A stretch of DNA of 64,000 bases from NCBI GenBank assembly GCA_023653625.1, contig CM042898.1:20755501-20819500 (forward strand), read 5' to 3'. Origin of the DNA: Triadica sebifera (Eukaryota; Streptophyta; Magnoliopsida; Malpighiales; Euphorbiaceae). Below, piece by piece: positions 58,544 to 64,000 of the stretch. Made by a program: the position numbers and the translations under genes. Below the pieces are notes generated by a model that saw only the letters and a program-made list of their open reading frames with translations, was not told the origin of the DNA and did not search any database. Each line of letters opens with the position of its first letter. Positions within the stretch are counted from its first letter, which is position 1.

Positions 58544-58979
58544 TGTAACACCCCCTCACCCCTAGAAATACATGACTATGCTATGCATTTGTATTTAGAT
58601 CTAGCATTTATAAAATATGCAATAACTCTAGTCATTTATACCTTTGCTAATTTTTATCCTATACGTACTTATGAATATTGCAATTAATGTTACTCTATCT
58701 TTCACTATATTAATCTACGTTTAATATTATTACTCAACAACATTAAAATCATAATGTATTATTATGTCAGAGTATAGTTGTGCATTTCTTATTTCATTTG
58801 GATAACATATACAATTTCATATTAGCCTTATTCTTTATATTTATTCTATACTTGTGGTACATTTATTATTGACATCCTTATTGCATTATATATGAGGTCA
58901 TCATAATATAACATTACTTTCCTATAATAATTTGCTTCATTTGTTTCCCTTATATCATTGTATTGCACTTATTTACAAG

Positions 58980-59017
<38 letters not shown>

Positions 59018-61749
59018 ACACACACATATATATATGCATCAACTAAAATTCATGCTAAAATGTTAATTCTTATGTATGTGCAAAGTTATTTTCAACTTAT
59101 TCTTTACTTCAACCATGAATTTTGTTTTTGGTAGGCTATATTATTTTTATCATATCGTAAACCAACAACATAAATTAGTTAAACATGTTAAATCATAAAT
59201 ATTATTTTACTTAGTAATAACACTTGACATGCCTTATCTTTCAATATAAACTTTACTGGTTCACCCATATCACTCTAAATTGGACTAAACTGGACACGGA
59301 TTATGGATCTGGGGCACTGCTAGATCTAAAGCCACTCTATCCACTATTTGGCTCATTCGAGCTTCTAAGCTCAAGGGCGCTCCCAGAGCTAAAGCCATCT
59401 TAATTGAGTAATATATCATCATATAAGAATTATCTTACCAAGGGCGCTCCTAGAGCTAAAGCCACATTGTCCTTTATTTGTATATGCTCAACTAAGCTTT
59501 TCAAGTCAATAGCGCTCCCAAAGCTAGAGCCACAATGACTGAGTAATATTTTTCTTATTCTACGGTACCATTTGCCCCTTTAATGGTATGTCATTCATCA
59601 TAATTCTAGTCCTAGGTTAGAGTAATGGGCATATATGTTTCAAAATTAATATCATAATTTATATAATTACCATAATCACATTTCATTATATTCTTTCGTT
59701 CTTTCTTTTATTTTTATCTCATAATTCAATGCATTCTTTGTACCAATTATCTCATAACTATATAACATAATTCCTAACATCCATGTACTTAACTTTTTGG
59801 GGCATCATTAAGCTTAAAATCAATATATATATATATATGAGTAGCACGATCATATACCTTATTCTACCTTTTTTTATATTCTCTTTTATGTATATTCAAT
59901 TTCTTAGGCTACCTTTATATATACTTCACATTTATCCCTTCATAGCATAGTCACATTGTTGTCATTCATATCATATAATCAAACATTTGTTATATCATAT
60001 CATTTATGTGAATTATGATACAAAATCAAATTCGTGATATATAATTATAATTATTTTATTTTATTTTATTTTCAAAATTTATTCCACAACTATAAGAAAA
60101 GAAACATGTATTCCTTTCTCTTTCATTATCTCAATCATACAATATTCAACTATGATTTTATTTCTACATCATTTTTATGGACCTGATAACTCAATTGATT
60201 TCTTATATATTTCATTTGATTAAAATTATCATTATAAAATTTAACCTAATATAACTTAAATATTTTAATTTCTTTTAATTTCTTTTTTTTCCTAGTCTGT
60301 CCTATTCTAGGTAGAATTCGTGCCCTATTTTACACCTCAAATTTAGCCCTATTTCCATCTAAATTTGATCGAATTGCCTTTTAGAAAATTATATCCCAAT
60401 ATCTTATATTTAATATTCAACTTGAATTACTTAATTCTAAATTCTGTAAAATAAGTTACATCCATTTGATCACTAACTGCTCATTAAATATTTTACCCAT
60501 AATTTCCTAGATAGTTTTATGGTCCAATGTTGTGCCCAATTCTAGCATAGATATGATCAAAATCACATTTTTATGTTCTCCATAAAAGTTTTATCCCTAT
60601 ATTTTAAGTTTCAAACCCAACAATTAAAATATCCATCTGAATTTCAGAACTTAAGTTATAACATATTATATATAGGCTGCTCCCTATTAATTTCCAATAA
60701 AACAACACAAATATTATAACTCATATTACCATGTTTCAATCCCAAATTCATGCAAAGTTACCAAACCAAATTCATCCTAATTACCAACTAACATGCCAAA
60801 ATTTAAATTATGCAAACATATAACAATTTTATAGGTTATTACTTTAGGGTATATACATACCTTCTTTTTTTATTTATTTTTTTTCTTTTCGTTCTCTTTG
60901 GTCTTTTATATCTCCTTCTCCTTTTTCTTATCTTTTTTCTATTCTTGAGTACCTAAAACATACAACAATCTCATCAAAAATCTTTCTTCTATTATATATC
61001 TCTAACCCCTAAACTCTATCTCTCCTCCAAAACATACTCTAATCATTATCTTTCTTTAGAGAAAACATGGAAGAGAAGAAATACCATCTTACCTTCACTT
61101 TTTTGCTTTCATACCTGAACCTTCAGATTTTTCCTCTCCCATTTTCTTGTTTACCTCTCTCTTTTTCTCTCTCTCAAGCTTCTTTAAGCATTTTATGCAT
61201 GAAAATGGCTTTTTGTCACTTTTATCTCTCACTTTTCTCATTCTCACTAGAAGGAAGCTTTGGCTATGGAGGATGGTAGAAATGTGGGGTTGGTTTAGGA
61301 GAGTAGAAAATTCTAGATGGAAAGATATAAGGAAGGAAGGAAGAAGAAATTAAGAAGAACATGCTAAAATTAATTAATGATGGGTCCACCTAAGCTTAAA
61401 TATCTAGATATTTATGTTAATTAGCTTCTTAATGTGTGACACTTGGTTTGGCTAGCCATCACATGTATTTAACGACCATAATCACCATTTAATTAATAAT
61501 TATCTCACTTGATTCTCTAATTTTCTGTATATTGCAAATTGACCCCAAAACTTTCCAAAATTTGTGTTTAGACCCTTCATCGTAAACTAACATCTTTAAA
61601 TACTTTAAACACTTTATTAAGTATTTTCCATAATTATTTTCCATAATTTTAAATTTTCTCTAGTAAAAATATGAATTTAGACTTTGGTCGGTTTGACGCG
61701 TTAGTTTAATGACACATGCAACTCGGGGCCTAAATTTGCAAATATGACA
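58544..61749 (-). repeat. Gypsy-3 3' LTR
   Basis: In plus-strand reading it runs from TGTAACACCCCCTCACCC to gcaaatatgaca. At 3.2 kb it is the longest LTR here. It shares gcgctcccagagctaaagcc words (59,280-59,530) and cgactc/caactcggggcctaaatt near its end with Gypsy-2. It lacks the segment that follows the start in the inverted copy at 55,531-56,345. Short (TA)n tracts lie at 58,982-59,015 and 59,822-59,839. Confidence 0.85.
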
Positions 61750-62400
61750 TTCTCTTCCTTTAAAATAAATTTTGTCCTCAAACTTTATGTGTCATTTTGT
61801 ACTAAATCGTAGTGGATATTGCCTCTTCATGATCTCCTCAATTTTCCACGTGGCTTCTTCAGTAGAATGATTCCGCCATAGCAATTTAACTAATGGAACT
61901 TTTTTGTTTCGTAAAACTTTCTCTTCATGTACTAATATAGACACCAGTTCCTCTTCATACGTCAAGTCTATCTATACTTTTATTTCCTCAGCTGGAATAA
62001 TATATGTAGATTCCGAATGATTCCTTCTCAATATAGCTATGTGGAACACGTTATGAATTCTATCCAGCTTTGGTGGAAGAGCTAACCGGTATGTCACTAG
62101 TCTGATTCTCTCCAAAATCTCATAAGGATCAATGAACCTCAGACTTAACTTTCTTTTCTTACCGAATCTCAGAACTTTCTTCTAAGGCAAAACCTTGAGA
62201 AATATTTTATCTTCCACAGCATATTCTATGTCTCGCCTCTTGAGGTCAACATATGACTTTTTATCGATCTTGAGATGTCTTCAATTTTTCCTCAATAATT
62301 CTAACTTTGTCTTCTATCTGTTGAAGTATCTCTGGCCCTATTAGCTTGTTTTCATTCAGCTCGGTCCAACAAATTGGTGTCTTGCATTTCCTTTTGTATA
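61750..62400 (-). pseudogene. Gypsy-3 chromodomain and integrase C-terminus
   Basis: Minus-strand reading gives EEKVLRNKKVPLVKLLWRNH and EEATWKIEEIMKRQYPLRF (chromodomain, about 61,795-61,960). Upstream in the reading direction, an integrase C-terminal block resembles 43,415-43,849 of Gypsy-1, with the complement of LRFIDPYEILERIRLVTYRL near 62,075-62,135. Stops and frame shifts are present (for example near 62,182). Confidence 0.75.
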
Positions 62401-63310
62401 ATGCCTCATACAAAGAATAAACATACTTGTTTGATGACTACTATTGTAGGCAAACTCCATAAGAGGTAGATATCGATCCCAACTTCCTTCAAACTCGAGT
62501 ACATAACTTCTCATCATATCCTCTAACAATTGAATAACCCACTGAGATTGTCCATCTGTCTGTGAATGAAAGGCTGTGATAAAATTAAGCCAGATTTTGT
62601 ACATCCATCTGTGGATGAAAGGCTATATTAAAATTAAGTTGGATTCCCAAAGCCTGCTATAAGCTCTTCCAAAATTGTAAAGTAAATTTAGGATCTCTAT
62701 TAGAAATGATGGACATTGGCACTCCATGTAGCCTCACAATTTTGTTCACATAAATCTTAGCTAATTTATTCAATGGATAGTCCATTCTAACTGGTAGGAA
62801 ATGTGCTAACTTTGTCGATCGACCTACTATTACACACACTACATCATGCTTTCTCTAAGTCACTGGTAACCTTGACACAAAATCCATAGTGACTCTCTTC
62901 CACTTCTATTCTAGTGTTGGTATTGGTTGCATCAATCATGTGGGCAATTAGTGTTCAACTTTCAATTGCTGGCATATCAAACATCTTGCCTCATAGTTGG
63001 TAATATCCTTCTTCATTCCTGACCACTAATATTGAGCTTTCAAATCTTGGTACATTTTATTCCCACCTGGATGCATTGTATATACCGTCTCATAATTCTT
63101 CTATACTTGGCACATAAATCCTATTCTTAATGTATATTGTGCCATCTTTCTGTCAATTAAAACTCAAACTTTTCTCCCATTTTCATTGCCTCAACTATCT
63201 TATCCCATTCTGGAATCCTTTTTGTCATCCATTGATTTTGACCATTTACCTCAGCTCTTTATTGAGTTATTCAGTTCATTTTCATCATGATGTCAGATTC
63301 ATGAAATAAA
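62356..63310 (-). pseudogene. Gypsy-3 integrase core and RNase H linker
   Basis: The open pieces 62356-62604 (FHSQTDGQSQWVIQLLEDMM, then WDRYLPLMEFAYNSSHQTS) and 62657-62839 (STKLAHFLPVRMDYPLNKLA, then VRLHGVPMSIISNRDPKF) give the integrase core. The second catalytic aspartate (NRDPKF) is present. At 62,551-62,640 the word catctg(t)(g)gatgaaaggct is duplicated and breaks the frame. The zinc-binding part lies near 62,960-63,010, and the linker to RNase H lies at 63,040-63,310. Confidence 0.75.
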
Positions 63311-63700
63311 GGCTCTAGTAGGTTTGTTGAAATTGCATACCTTATACTTCCATTGAATAACTCTAATATACTTTATTAATTCTCAAATTATACCCTAATA
63401 GATTAATCACAAAAATCCCATACTGACATTTTGCATCCTCTATTATGCAAAAAGTTTTTCTCTCCAACTGTCAAAATAGACATAGAAAGGTTGGAGAGGG
63501 TCTATAACTGTAGGATTGAGACTTACATCCTGATGAAATCTCTTAACCTTTTCTCCAACCAATTATAATGGACAATCTTATTAACCATAAAACCTTATGC
63601 ATATTTACTTAAATAATTTAGCTTGCACTCTTATTTCTTTACTAACTTATTTCCTTGCTTCATATTCAATAACTCCTTCTTATTATCATCTAATAAATAA
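63311..63700 (-). pseudogene. Gypsy-3 protease/gag remnant
   Basis: Words such as ttattaattctcaaattataccctaatag (in parts) align with the protease segment of Gypsy-1 at 46,270-46,320. Words near 63,560-63,595 (taatggacaatcttatta) align with the gag zinc-knuckle region at 46,650-46,680. This places protease/gag directly after the integrase-RNase H linker, so RT was deleted near 63,300-63,370. Confidence 0.5.
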
Positions 63701-63991
63701 TTAGTATATATATATATATATATATAGGTTGCTCTAAGAAAATATTTTTCAAGAGGGGTAACTTGAACCAATTATATTGTTTTCTATATGAGTTCAACTA
63801 CATCATTTAACAACTTCATCTATTTAAAGCTAGATTATGCACATGATAATATGGAACTATATCCAATAATAACTCATTTACATTTAAAACATAATAATAT
63901 ATCGGTATCTAATAACCTATTACTTTCGGTTTGCTCAGTAATAATCTTCTGCGATTCAAAAACCATACTATATTCATATTGTCAAAAATAG
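63701..63991. other. (TA)n tract and unclassified end of window
   Basis: A (TA)n tract at 63,705-63,726 is followed by AT-rich sequence to the window end. A 67-codon frame at 63,788-63,991 has no recognisable motif. Confidence 0.5.
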
Positions 63992-64000
63992 TGGTCCAAG

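Larger units (their letters stand above)
58544..63991 (-). mobile_element. Gypsy-3: Gypsy element, left part (runs off the window)
   Basis: A minus-strand chromovirus-type element. Its 3' LTR (58544-61749) is followed by the polypurine complement, chromodomain, integrase, RNase H linker, and then directly protease- and gag-like sequence. RT and most of RNase H are missing. The 5' LTR lies beyond the window, so the target duplication cannot be checked. It interrupts Copia-3 gag. Confidence 0.8.

Overview
This is nuclear DNA from a plant, most likely a eudicot. It is AT-rich, packed with LTR retrotransposons primed by initiator-methionine tRNA, and carries one intact germin-like gene. The species cannot be named from the sequence. 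No bacterial features, RNA genes or CRISPR arrays were seen. I estimate that more than 80 % of the window is transposable element, nearly all of it broken.

Bases 1-24,703 are one deep nest. The outer host is a plus-strand CACTA (En/Spm-type) transposon. Its right part, with DUF4218/DUF4216-like transposase pieces, a Transposase_24-like region and an Ulp1-protease-like segment, occupies 19,282-24,703. A Copia element (Copia-1) sits in it; only its 3' end and its split 3' LTR are in view. A second Copia element (Copia-2, 1,226-18,724) is inserted in that LTR with a perfect 5-bp target duplication. Copia-2 has gag, protease, integrase, RT/RNase H pieces and an extra 3' ORF. Its RT is broken by a Gypsy-type LTR fragment, which holds a non-coding LTR element (6,802-14,240), one of whose LTRs holds a solo LTR.

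Bases 24,704-39,439 are the low-copy interval. They contain degraded retroelement pieces, an exon-intron relic that reads as the C-terminal helicase part of RAD54 (28,209-29,481), three Mutator-like terminal-inverted-repeat elements side by side (30,778-34,535), and a complete single-exon germin-like gene with a TATA box (35,840-36,466). That gene is the only one I regard as intact.

Bases 39,440-63,991 are a block of minus-strand Gypsy elements with 2.6-3.2 kb LTRs. Gypsy-1 (40,600-50,497) is nearly full length, with a target duplication and gag, protease, RT, RNase H, integrase and chromodomain, interrupted by stops and rearrangements. Gypsy-2 (to about 55,530) and Gypsy-3 (58,544 to beyond the window) lack the RT region. 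A Copia-3 LTR plus gag lies between them and was interrupted by Gypsy-3.

I found no clear new functional system. The strongest leads are clusters of TCACG/CGTGA inverted half-sites in the LTRs of unrelated Copia and Gypsy families, the extra ORF of the Copia elements, the trio of Mutator-like elements, the RAD54 relic, and the nesting depth.
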